Shown here in pieces: positions 10,426 through 23,800 of a DNA stretch of 64,000 bases; position 1 is the first letter of the stretch; every line of letters begins with the position of its first letter. Origin of the DNA: Plutella xylostella. Its lineage: Eukaryota > Arthropoda > Insecta > Lepidoptera > Plutellidae. A program made the translations under genes and the position numbers. The stretch spans positions 15,321,501 to 15,385,500 of the forward strand of contig NC_064012.1 of the NCBI RefSeq assembly GCF_932276165.1, read 5' to 3'. The notes under the pieces are model-generated. The model saw only the letters and a program-made list of their open reading frames with translations. It did no database searches and was not told the DNA's origin.

Positions 10426-13400
10426 TACTTTCACATCGCCGCCGCCGCCTCACCGCGAGAATGTTTACTATGGTATATACGCAATCCGCAGCGGTGCGCA
10501 GTGTGTAAACCGCCTAAAGTGCTTCCCAATATCCACGATATTCCCTGACACCTTATTCCCAGGTTGATCCAAATTGGATGTGTCATTTTAGTCAAAAAAA
10601 CATTCAGTAAATAAAAAGCGCATTGGATAATTAACTTTCACTGGTCAACTTATGTAGAAACCAACTAACGTCGGTAGGTACTTGTAACCAGGACGGCATG
10701 TACCTATGCATGAGAATATCAGAATCCGACATCCATTCCGCTTTGTCACGCTCCATCCATAAGAAAACATCCTTTACTCATGGACTATTAAAAAAAAGTT
10801 TCCAAGCTCCATTCCTCATTGGTTGCACTGAAATAATTAAGTAGGTATTTCGGTTCGTCATCATCATCTTCATAACCGTATACATCCCCACTGCTGGGGC
10901 ACAGGTCTCCTTCCAATGAAGTAAGGGTTTAGGCCTAGTCCACCACGCTCCGAAGCACGGAAGCGTCCCGAAAAGAACCATTTGAAATCGGTCACCCATC
11001 CTATGGCTGACCGTGCCAGTTGTTGCTTAACCTCAGTGATCAGTTACGATCACTGAAGCCCGCTCGACTAAGGACGCTTCCGTTTCGTGCTTCCCCCATT
11101 CCCTGGACATTCCAGTTTCCATTACCCAAGGATAATGTATACTATACAAGGACTTGGGTGAACTGTTTTTCCAAGTAGGTAGTAATAGAAAGTCGCTGTT
11201 TTTTTCTACCGAGACTGATTATTCCTGACACGTTATTCCCTGGCTGTTCCAGATTGGACGTGTCATTCTTAGTCCGAGTAAAAAACGTTAGTACCTACTT
11301 CCCAACTTAAATAAAATTAAATATATAATTAATGTAGGTAGGTAGATACACGTAATGTGTTTTTTCCTGGACATTTCATGTTTTTTCCCCTGTACATTCA
11401 TCTTCGGCTTCATATTCTCGGACTTTTTCTTAGAAGCAATATTAAAAAAAGATTTTAAGATCCATTCCCCATTGGTCATGGTGCAAAATTGTATATTATG
11501 ATTAATAATATTGTATTCTATTCTAAAAGGATTCCAGGATCCATTCCTCATTGGTTGTACTGACGGTGGTTTGAACAGAGATTTGTCTACGGTTGTAGCG
11601 AATCCTATAACAACATGTCATTTCCCTCGGTCATGATTCGTCATGATATTCTCTTGTTCTCACAGTTATATTTCGACACATTTCTTAATGTTTCCACTGG
11701 TTCAATTTCCTATTCAATATTCTATTCTATTCTATTCTAAATAAAGATACGTACTGCGGTGACCAACGAATCCTCTAGGCCTAGTCAATATTTCTCATCC
11801 ACGTCGCCAGTCTTCATTTTGCCACTGGTATGTATGCCCTGGACATTACAGTTTCCATTGCCCAAGGATTTTGTTGTATATTATACAAGTACTTGGGTGA
11901 AATATTTTTCCAAGAAGAAATAGCAAGTCGCTGTTTATCTTAAGGCTTTTCTAATGAGACTGGTTCTATTCCTGACACGTTATTCCCTGGCTGTTCCAGA
12001 TTGGACGTGTCATTTTAGTCCTAGTGAAAAACGTATTCATTACTTACCTACTTAAATAAAATATATAATTAATGTAGGTAGATAGATACGTAATGTGTTT
12101 TTTCATACACATTTCATGTTTTTTTCTTTGTACATTTCCGGTAAGTAGATATTTGTAGACAAATGTTTCCAAGATCCATTCCTCATTGGTTGCACTGACA
12201 GTGGTATAGAACACCACAGATATTCCGGCTCGTTCTTTTCCCAGTCGTCATTCGTCACGTTATTCCCTGGAGATTCTAGTATCCATTCCAGCTTTGATAG
12301 GTTCAGGCGCTCCTCGTAAATCGGTTCAGCCGTTTGGGAGCTTCGCTACTACCCACACATACACATAAATGTTAAACTTATAACAATGTGAGGTAAATCC
12401 GCAATCCGCGGCGGTGCGCAGTGTATAAATTGCCTAAAGTGCTTCCCATTACTACAAGAAAACATCCTTTACCCGAGGACTATTTAAAAAAGTTTCCAAG
12501 CTCCATTCCCCATTGGTTTCAACCACTCGAGGTGAAATAATTACTCCGGCTCATCTTTTTCCCATGGCCTGGACATTTCAGTTTCCATTGCCCAAGGGTT
12601 TTGTATATTATACAAGTACTTGGGTGAAATGTTTTTGAAAGAAGAAAGAGGAAGGCGCTGATTATCTTAAAGACTTTTCTAATGAGACTGGTTATTCCTG
12701 ACACGTTATTCCCTGGCTGTCCCAGATTGGACGTGTTATTTTAGTCCGAGTAAAAAACGTCATTACTTCCCTAATAAAATAAAATTAAATATATAATTAA
12801 TGTTTCCTGGACATTTCATGTATTTTCCCATGTATTTACATACATTCCCAGTACATATTCTCAGACTTTTTCTAAGAAGTGATGTAAAAAAAGATTCCTA
12901 GATCCATTCCTCATTGGTTGCACTGACAGTGGTATAGAACACCACAGATATTCCGGCTCGTTCTTTTCCCAGTCGTCATTCGTCACGTTATTCCCTGGAG
13001 ATTCTAGTATCCATTTCAGGTTGGAAACGTGGTGTCGCTTCTCGTAAATCGGTTCAGCCGTTCGGGAGCTACGCTACCCAAGGATATACTATAAAACGAC
13101 TTGGGTGAATTGTTTTTCCAAGTAGGTAAGTAGTAACAGCAAGTCGCTGTTTATCTAAAAGACATTTCTACCGAGATCTATTATTATTCCTGACACGTTA
13201 TTCCAGATTGAGCGTGTCATTTTAATCCGAGTAAAAAACGTCATTACTTACCTAATTAAATATAATATATATATAATTAATGTAGGTAGATAACTAATGT
13301 GTTCTTACCTGGACATTTCGTGTATTTTCCCCTGTACATTACCAGTACATATTCTCAGAGTTTTTCTAATAATTAATATTTAATAAAAGTTTCCAAGATC

Positions 13401-14640
13401 CATTCCTCATTGATTGCACTGAAATAATTAGATACCTATTCGGGTTCATCCTTTTCCCACGGCCTGGACATTCCAGGAGTTTCCATTGCCCAAGGATTTT
13501 GTATATTATACAAGTACTTGGGTGAAATGTTTTTCAAAGAAGAAATAGCAAATCGCTGCTTATCTTAAAGACTTCTCTAATCAGACTAGTTACTCCTGAC
13601 ACGTTATTCCCTGGCTGTCCCAGATTGGACGTGTCATTTTTAGTCCGAGTATAAAACGTCATTACTTCCCTAATTAAATATATAATTAATGTAGGTACCT
13701 AATGTGTTTTTTCCTGGACATGTCATGTATTTTCATTCCCAGTACATATTCTCAGACATTTTCTAAGAAGGAATATTAAAAAAGATTCCTAGATCCATTC
13801 CTCATTGGTTGCACTGACAGTGGTATAGAACAACTCTCAAGATGAGGTATTCTGGTTCGGGTTTCTCCCAGTCGTTATTGGTCACGTTATTCCCTGGAGA
13901 TTCCAGTATCCATTCCGCTTTGAACTCGTACTGACGTGGTATAAAAACGCCTCTTGAGATGTATAAGGTATTCCGATTCCTTTTTTCCCAGTCGTTCTTC
14001 ATCACCAGTATCCATTATCTATTATCCAGTATCCATTCCGCTTTGAACTCGTACTGACGTGGTATAATAACACCTCTTGAGATGTATAAGGTATTCCCAT
14101 TCCTTTTTTCCCAGTCGTTCTTCATCACCAGTATCCATGATCTATTATCCAGTATCCATTCCGCCTTAGACAGGTTGCTTCACGTAAATCGGTTCAACTG
14201 TTTGGGAGCTACGCTACCACGGACATATATTTTACTATTTACCATAGTATAGGCAATCCGCAGCGGGGTGCAGTTTGTAAACCGCCTAAAGTGCTTCCCA
14301 ATATGAACGATATTCCCTGACAGATTATTCCCTGACACGTTATTCCCTAGTTTTGCCAGATTGGATCTGTCAATTTATTGAAAGTAACATTTATTAAATA
14401 AAGAATCCATTGGATAATTAACTTCCACTGGTCAACTTTTGTAGAAACATAATGTGTTTTTTCCTAGACTTTTCAGTCTATTACGTCTAAGTATTCTTAA
14501 TCCAAAATTCCAATAAAAGGCATTTAAAAGGTTCAAATCCAAAGGTTGTCTGGTAGAGATTGCTTTTAGCAATAAGCCCGCCTGTTTGTACTATTTTATT
14601 ATTAAGTTGACATTTTGTAATAAGTAAATGTTTTCTTTCA

Positions 14641-17600
14641 TGGTGCAAACTTGTATATTATGATTATTAATATTGTATTCTATTCTAAAAGGATTCCAGG
14701 ATCCATTCCTCATTGGTTGTACTGACGGTGGTTTAAAAACAGAGATTTGTCTACGGCTGTAGCGAATCCTATACCAACATGTCATTTCCCTCGGTCATGA
14801 TTCGTCATGATTATTCTCTGGTTCTTACAGCTATATTTCGACAAATTTCTTAATGTTTCCACTGGTTCAATTCCACGTTGTTCCCATTCCAATATAATAA
14901 TGGCAAAAATATTTCAGGATTCATTCGTCATTGGTCGGGATAGCGGTGGTGTAAATAAAGATACGTACTGCGGTGACCAACGAATCCTCTAGGCCTAGTC
15001 AATATTTCTCATCCACGTCGCCAGTCTTCATTTTGCCACTGGTATGTATGCCCTGGACATTACAGTTTCCATTGCCCAAGGATTTTGTTGTATATTATAC
15101 AAGTACTTAGGTGAAATGTTTTCCACGAAGAAATAGCAAGTCGCTGTTTATCTTAAGGCTTTTCTAATGATACTGGTTCTATTCCTGACACGTTATTCCC
15201 TGGCTGTTCCAGATTGGACGTGTCATTTTAGTCAGAGTGAAAAATGTATTCATTACTTACCTACTTAAATAAAATATATATTAGTGTATAAATTGCCTAA
15301 AGTGCTTCCCGAGGACTATTTAAAAAAGTTTCCAAGCTCCATTCCCCATTGGTTTCAACCACTCAAGGTGAAATAATTACTCCGGCTCATCCTTTTCCCA
15401 TGGCCTGGACATTTCAGTTTCCATTGCCCAAGGATTTTGTATATTATACAAGTACTTGGGTGAAATGTTTTTGAAAGAAGAAATAGCAAGTCGCTGATTA
15501 TCTTAAAGACTTTTCAAATGAGACTGGATATTCCTGACACGTTATTCCCTGGCTGTCCCAGATTGGACGTGTCATTTTTAGTCCGAGTAAAAAACGTCAT
15601 TACTTCCCTAATTAAATATATAATTAATGTAGGTACCTAATGTGTTTTTTCCTGAACATGTCATGTATTTTCCCATGTATTTACATTCCCAGTACATATT
15701 CTCAGAATTTTTCTAAGAAGTGATATAAAAAAGATTCCTAGATCCATTCCTCATTGGTTGCACTGACAGTGGTATAGAACAACTCTTGAGATGAAGTATT
15801 CTGGTTCGGGCTTCTCAGTCGTTATTGGTCACGTTATTCCCTGGAGATTCCAGTATCCATTCCGCTTTGAACTCGTACTGACGTGGTATAATAACACCTC
15901 TTGAGATGTATAAGGTATTCCGATTCCTTTTTTCCCAGTCGTTCTTCATCATCAGTATCCATTATCCATTATCCAGTATCCATTCCGCCTTAGACAGGTT
16001 GCTTCACGTAAATCGGTTCAACTGTTTGGGAGCTACGCTACCACAGATATATATTTTACTATTTACCATAGTATAGGCAATCCGCAGCGGTGTGCAGTTT
16101 GTAAACCGCCTAAAGTGCTACCCAATATGCACGATATTCCCTGACAGATTTTTCCCTGACACGTTATTGCCTGGTTTTTTCAGATTGGATGTGTCATTTT
16201 ATTCAAAGTAACATTTATTAAATAAAGAGTCCATTGGATAATTAACTTTCACTGGTCAACTTTTGTAGAAACATAATGTGTTTCCTAGACGTTTCAGTCT
16301 ATTACGTCTAAGTATTCTTAATCCAAAATTCCAATAAAAGGCATTTAAAAGGTTCAAATCCAAAGGTTGTCTGGTAGAGATTGCTTTTAGCAATAAGCCC
16401 GCCTGTTTGTACTATTTTATTATTAAGTTGACATTTTGTAATAAGTAAATGTTTTCTTATGATTATTAATATTGTATTCTATTCTAAAAGGATTCCAGGA
16501 TCCATTCCTCATTGGTTGTACTGACGGTGGTTTAAAAACAGAGATTTGTCTACGGTTGTAGCGAATCCTATACCGACATGTCATTTCCCTCGGTCATGAT
16601 TCGTCATGATATTTCTCTGGTTCTTACAGCTATATTTCGACAAATTTCTTAATGTTTCCACTGGTTCAATTCCACGTTGTTCCCATTCCAATATAATAAT
16701 GGCAAAAATATTTCAGGATTCATTCGTCATTGGTCGGGATAGCGGTGGTGTAAATAAAGATACGTACTGCGGTGACCAACGAATCCTCTAGGCCTAGTCA
16801 ATATTTCTCATCCACGTCGCCAGTCTTCATTTTGCCACTGGTATGTATGCCCTGGACATTACAGTTTCCATTGCCCAAGGATTTTGTTGTATATTATACA
16901 AGTACTTAGGTGAAATGTTTTCCACGAAGAAATAGCAAGTCGCTGTTTATCTTAAGGCTTTTCTAATGATACTGGTTCTATTCCTGACACGTTATTCCCT
17001 GGCTGTTCCAGATTGGACGTGTCATTTTAGTCAGAGTGAAAAATGTATTCATTACTTACCTACTTAAATAAAATATATATTAGTGTATAAATTGCCTAAA
17101 GTGCTTCCCGAGGACTATTTAAAAAAGTTTCCAAGCTCCATTCCCCATTGGTTTCAACCACTCAAGGTGAAATAATTACTCCGGCTCATCCTTTTCCCAT
17201 GGCCTGGACATTTCAGTTTCCATTGCCCAAGGATTTTGTATATTATACAAGTACTTGGGTGAAATGTTTTTGAAAGAAGAAATAGCAAGTCGCTGATTAT
17301 CTTAAAGACTTTTCAAATGAGACTGGATATTCCTGACACGTTATTCCCTGGCTGTCCCAGATTGGACGTGTCATTTTTAGTCCGAGTAAAAAACGTCATT
17401 ACTTCCCTAATTAAATATATAATTAATGTAGGTACCTAATGTGTTTTTTCCTGAACATGTCATGTATTTTCCCATGTATTTACATTCCCAGTACATATTC
17501 TCAGAATTTTTCTAAGAAGTGATATAAAAAAGATTCCTAGATCCATTCCTCATTGGTTGCACTGACAGTGGTATAGAACAACTCTTGAGATGAAGTATTC

Positions 17601-18650
17601 TGGTTCGGGCTTCTCAGTCGTTATTGGTCACGTTATTCCCTGGAGATTCCAGTATCCATTCCGCTTTGAACTCGTACTGACGTGGTATAATAACACCTCT
17701 TGAGATGTATAAGGTATTCCGATTCCTTTTTTCCCAGTCGTTCTTCATCATCAGTATCCATTATCCATTATCCAGTATCCATTCCGCCTTAGACAGGTTG
17801 CTTCACGTAAATCGGTTCAACTGTTTGGGAGCTACGCTACCACAGATATATATTTTACTATTTACCATAGTATAGGCAATCCGCAGCGGTGTGCAGTTTG
17901 TAAACCGCCTAAAGTGCTACCCAATATGCACGATATTCCCTGACAGATTTTTCCCTGACACGTTATTGCCTGGTTTTTTCAGATTGGATGTGTCATTTTA
18001 TTCAAAGTAACATTTATTAAATAAAGAGTCCATTGGATAATTAACTTTCACTGGTCAACTTTTGTAGAAACATAATGTGTTTCCTAGACGTTTCAGTCTA
18101 TTACGTCTAAGTATTCTTAATCCAAAATTCCAATAAAAGGCATTTAAAAGGTTCAAATCCAAAGGTTGTCTGGTAGAGATTGCTTTTAGCAATAAGCCCG
18201 CCTGTTTGTACTATTTTATTATTAAGTTGACATTTTGTAATAAGTAAATGTTTTCTTATGATTATTAATATTGTATTCTATTCTAAAAGGATTCCAGGAT
18301 CCATTCCTCATTGGTTGTACTGACGGTGGTTTAAAAACAGAGATTTGTCTACGGTTGTAGCGAATCCTATACCGACATGTCATTTCCCTCGGTCATGATT
18401 CGTCATGATATTTCTCTGGTTCTTACAGCTATATTTCGACAAATTTCTTAATGTTTCCACTGGTTCAATTCCACGTTGTTCTCATTCCAATATAATAATG
18501 GCAAAAATATTTCAGGATTCATTCGTCATTGGTCGGGATAGCGGTGGTGTAAATAAAGATACGTACTGCGGTGACCAACGAATCCTCTAGGCCTAGTCAA
18601 TATTTCTCATCCACGTCGCCAGTCTTCATTTTGCCACTGGCATGTATGCC
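14641..18650. repeat. 1799-bp tandem duplication, two copies plus a partial third
   Basis: Positions x and x+1799 are identical at every place I compared from 14,641 to about 18,480, for example 14,807/16,606/18,405. The first difference noted is at 18,481 (C to T). Left of 14,640, the first copy has 22 extra bases (TTTCATGGTGCAAACTTG...) and the offset becomes 1821. This is far more similar than neighbouring units, so it is either a very recent duplication or an assembly artefact. Confidence 0.85.
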
Positions 18651-20309
18651 CTGGACATTTCAGTTTCCATTGCCCAAGGATTTTTTTGTATATTATACAA
18701 GTACTTGGGTGAAATGTTTTTCCATGAAGAAATAGCAAGTCGCTGTTTATCTTAAGGCTTTTCTAATGAGACTGGTTCTATTCCTGACACGTTATTCCCT
18801 GGCTGTTCCAGATTGGACGTGTCATTTTAGTCTGAGTGAAAAATGTATTCATTACTTACCTACTTAAATAATTATATAATTAATGTAGGTAGATAGATAC
18901 GTAATGTGTTTTTTTATACACATTTCATGTTTTCTTTGTACATTTCCGGTAAGTAGATATTCTTAGACAAATGTTTCTAAGATCCATTCCTTATTAGTTG
19001 CACTGACAGTGGTATAGAACACCACAGATATTCCGGCTCGTTCTTTTCCCAGTCGTCATTCGTCACGTTATTCACTGGAGATTCTAGTATCCATTCCAGC
19101 TTTGATAGGTTCTGGCACTCCTCGTAAATCGGTTCAGCCATTTGGGAGCTTCGCTACCACCGTCAGATACACATAAATGTTAAACTTATAGCAATGTGAG
19201 GTAAATCCGCAATCCGCGGCGGTGCGCAGTGTATAAATTGCCTAAAGTGCTTCCCATTACTACAAGAAAACATCCTTTACCCGAGGACTATTTAAAAAAG
19301 TTTCCAAGCTCCATTCCCCATTGGTTTCAACCACTCGAGGTGAAATAATTACTCTGGCTCCTCCTTTTCCCATGGCCTGGACATTTCAGTTTCCATTGCC
19401 CAAGGATTTTGTATATTATACAAGTACTTGGGTGAAATGTTTTTGAAAGAAGTAATAGCAAGTCGCTGATTATCTTAAAGACTTTTCAAATGAGACTGGT
19501 TATTCCTGACACGTTATTCCCTGGCTGTCCCAGATTGGACGTGTTATTTTAGTCTGCGTCATTACTTCCCTAATAAAATTAAATTAAATATATAATTTAT
19601 GTAGGTACCTAATGTCATTTTTCCTGGACATTTCATGTATTTTCCCATGTATTTACATTCCCAGTACATATTCTAAGAAGGAATATTAAAAAAGATTCCT
19701 AGATCCATTCCTCATTGGTTGCACTGACAGTGGTACAGAACAACTCTCGAGATGAGGTAGGTATTCTGGTTCGGGCTTCTCAGTCGTTATTGGTCAAGTT
19801 ATTCCCTGGAGATTCCAGTATCCATTCCGCTTTGAACTCGTACTGACGTGGTATAAAAACACCTCTTGAGATGTATAAGGTATTCCGATTCCTTTTTTCC
19901 CAGTCGTTCTTCATCACCAGTATCCATTATCTATTATCCAGTATCCATTCCGCCTTAGACAGGTTGCTTCACGTAAATCGGTTCAACTTTTTGGGAGCTA
20001 CGCTACCATAGACATATATTTTACTATTTACCATAGTATAGGCAATCCGCAGCGGTGTGCAGTTTGTAAACCGCCTAAAGTGCTACCCAATATGCACGAT
20101 ATTCCCTGACAGATTATTCCCTGACACGTTATTCCCTAGTTTTGCCAGATTGGATCTGTCAATTTATTGAAAGTAACATTTATTAAATAAAGAATCCATT
20201 GGATAATTAACTTCCACTGGTCAACTTTTGTAGAAACATAATGTGTTTTTTCCTAGACGTTTCAGTCTATTACGTCTAAGTATTCTTAATCCAAAATTCC
20301 AATAAAAGG

Positions 20310-20800
20310 CATTTAAAAGGTTCAAATCCAAAGGTTGTCTGGTTGAGATTGCGTTTAGCAATAAGGCCGCCTGTTTGTACTATTTTATTATGAAGTTGAC
20401 ATTTTGTAGTAAGTAAATGTTTTCTTTCATGGTGCAAAATTGTATATTATGATGATTAATATTTTATTCTATTCTAAAAGGATTCCAGGATCCATTCCTC
20501 ATTGGTTGTACTGACGGTGGTTTGAACAGAGATTTGTCTACGGTTGTAGCGAATCCTACTATACCAACATGTCATTTCCCTCGGTCATGTCCTACAGCTA
20601 CATTTCGACACATTTCTTAATGTTGCCACTAGTATGGTCTCAATTCGCTAGTAAAAAAAATGTACTCTATGGTCTCAATCAGGTTGTTTCAACACATGTC
20701 TTAATGTTTCCACTGGTTCAATTCCACGTTAATTCCATTCCAATCCATTCTCATCCAGTCTTCATTTTGCCACTATATTATTGACACGTTACAGTTACAC
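20310..20800. repeat. Higher-order satellite segment repeated at 26.65-27.2 kb
   Basis: A distinctive stretch (GCCACTAGTATGGTCTCAAT, TCGCTAGTAAAAAAAATG, CTCTATGGTCTCAATCAGG) occurs here and again 6336 bp to the right, but not in other units. It marks a long-range duplication within the array. Confidence 0.7.
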
Positions 20801-23800
20801 GTATGTATGTATATGGCCTAAATATGCACAATATTATTGCCACGTTATTCCCTAGTTGTTTTTAGATTGGACGTGTCATTTTAGTCTTAATGTTTCCAAC
20901 GATTCTTTGACTTGTGTACTGACTGACGGTGGTATAAAAGCTTCTGTGGATTGTGGTCTTTATTTCTTTGCGAAGTCTTTTTCAGCCGATCATAGAGCTT
21001 GACTAGTTATTCCCTGGATGCTCCTCAGATTCCAAGATCCATTCCTTATTGGTTGTACTGACGGTGGTAAAAATACCTCTCCAGGTGAGACGATGTATCG
21101 AGCTCCTTTATCGCCTCTAGTGGGTTTAGCATGGTGACGTTTCGTCCTCGGTCATTATTGGTTGTTCCAGTTGGCATATATTCCTTCGTGGCCTGTTTTA
21201 ATGTTTTGACTGGCACAGTTCCAATATAAATGAGGCCAAAATATTCCATGATCCATTCCTCATTGGTTGTTGGTGGTTGAAACAGAGATTTGTCTACGGT
21301 TGTAGCGAATCCTATACCAACATGTCATTTCCCTCGGTCATGATTCGTCATGATATTCTCTTGTTCTCACAGTTATATTTCGACACATTTCCACTGGTTC
21401 AATTCCACGTTGTTCCCATCCCAATATAATAATGGCAAAAATATTTCAGGATTCATTCGTCATTGGTCGGGATAGCGGTAGTGTAAATAAAGATACGTAC
21501 TGCGGTGACCAACGAATCCTCTAGGCCTAGTCAATATTTCTCATCCACGTCGCCAGTCTTCATTTTGCCACTGGTATGTATGCCCTGGACATTACAGTTT
21601 CCATTGCCCAAGGATTTTGTTGTATATTATACAAGTACTTGGGTGAAATGTTTTTCCAAGAAGAAATAGCAAGTCGCTGTTTATCTTAAGGCTTTTCTAA
21701 TGAGACTGGTTCTATTCCTGACACGTTATTCCCTGGCTGTTCCAGATTGGACGTGTCATTTTAGTCCGAGTGAAAAACGTATTCATTACTTACCTACTTA
21801 AATAAAATATATAATTAATGTAGGTAGATAGATACGTAATGTGTTTTTTCATACACATTTCATGTTTTCTTTGTACATTTACGGTAAGTAGATATTCTTA
21901 GACAAATGTTTCTAAGATCCATTCCTTATTAGTTGCACTGACAGTGGTATAGAACACCACAGATATTCCGGCTCGTTCTTTTCCCAGTCGTCATTCGTCA
22001 CGTTATTCCCTGGAGATTCTAGTATCCATTCCAGCTTTGATAGGTTCTGGCGCTCCTCGTAAATCGGTTCAGCCGTTTGGGAGCTTCGCTACTACCCACA
22101 CATACACACATAAATGTTAAATTTATAACAATGTGAGGTAAATCCGCAATCCGCGGCGGTGCGCAGTGTATAAATTGCCTAAAGTGCTTCCCATTACTAC
22201 AAGAAAACACCCTTTACCCGAGGACTATTTAAAAAAGTTTCCAAGCTCCATTCCCCATTGGTTTCAATCACTCAAGGTGAAATAATTATTCTGGCTCATC
22301 TTTTTCCCATGGCCTGGACATTTCAGTTTCCATTGCCCAAGGATTTTGTATATTATACAAGTACTTGGGTGAAATGTTTTTGAAAGAAGAAATAGCAAGT
22401 CGCTGATTATCTTAAAGACTTTTCAAATGAGACTGGTTATTCCTGACACGTTATTCCCTGGCTGTCCCAGATTGGACGTGTTATTTTAGTCTGAGTAAAA
22501 AACGTCATTACTTCCCTAATAAAATAAAATTAAATATATAATTAATGTAGGTACCTAATGTCATTTTTCCTGGACATTTCATGTATTTTCCCATGTATTT
22601 ACATTCCCAGTACATATTCTCAGACTTTTTCTAAGAAGTGATATAAAAAAGATTCCTAGATCCATTCCTCATTGGTTGCACTGACAGTGGTATAGAACAA
22701 CTCTCGAGATGAGGTATTCTGGTTCGGGTTTCTCCCAGTCGTTATTGGTCACGTTATTCCCTGGAGATTCCAGTATCCATTCCGCTTTGAACTCGTACTG
22801 ACGTGGTATAAAAACACCTCTTCAGATGTATAAGGTATTCCGATTCCTTTTTTCCCAGTCGTTCTTCATCACCAGTATCCATTATCTATTATCCAGTATC
22901 CATTCAGCCTTAGACAGGTTGCTTCACGTAAATCGGTTCAACTGTTTGGGAGCTACGCTGCCACAGACATATATTTTACTATTTACCATAGTATAGGCAA
23001 TCCGCAGCGGTGTGCAGTTTGTAAACCGCCTAAAGTGCTTCCCAATATGAACGATATTCCCTGACAGATTTTTCCCTGACACGTTATTGCCTGTTTTTTT
23101 CAGATTGGATGTGTCATTTTATTCAAAGTAGGTAACATTTATTAAATAAAGAGTCCATTGGATAATTAACTTTCACTGGTCAACTTTTGTAGAAACATAA
23201 TGTGTTTTTTCCTTGACCTTTCAGTCTATTACGTCTAAGTATTCTTAATCCAAAATTCCAATAAAATGCATTTAAATGGTTCAAATCCAAAGGTTGTCTG
23301 GTAGAGATTGCTTTTAGCAATAAGCCCGCCTGTTTGTACTATTTTATTATTAATTTGACATTTTGTAGTAAGTAAATGTTTTCTTTCATGGTGCATAATT
23401 GTATATTATGATGATTAATATTTTATTCTATTCTAAAAGGATTCCTGGATCCATTCCTCATTGGTTGTACTGACGGTGGTTTGAACAGAGATTTGTCTAC
23501 CGTTGTAGTGAATCCTATACCAACATGTCATTTCCCTCGGTCATGATTAGTCATGATATTCTCTTGTTCTCACAGTTATATCTCGACACATTTCTTAATG
23601 TTTCCACTGGTTCAATTCCACGTTGTTCCCATTCCAATATAATAATGGCAAAAATATTTCAGGATTCATTCGTCATTGGTCGGGATAGCGGTGGTGTAAA
23701 TAAAGATACGTACTGCGGTGACCAACGAATCCTCTAGGCCTAGTCAATATTTCTCATCCACGTCGCCAGTCTTCATTTTGCCACTGGTATGTATGCCCTG

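Noticed and set aside
14807..18590. Repeated 61-codon frames at 14,807, 16,606 and 18,405 (and a 70-codon relative at 23,525)
   Set aside because: They are identical because they lie in near-identical satellite copies; no start context, domain or splice site supports coding.
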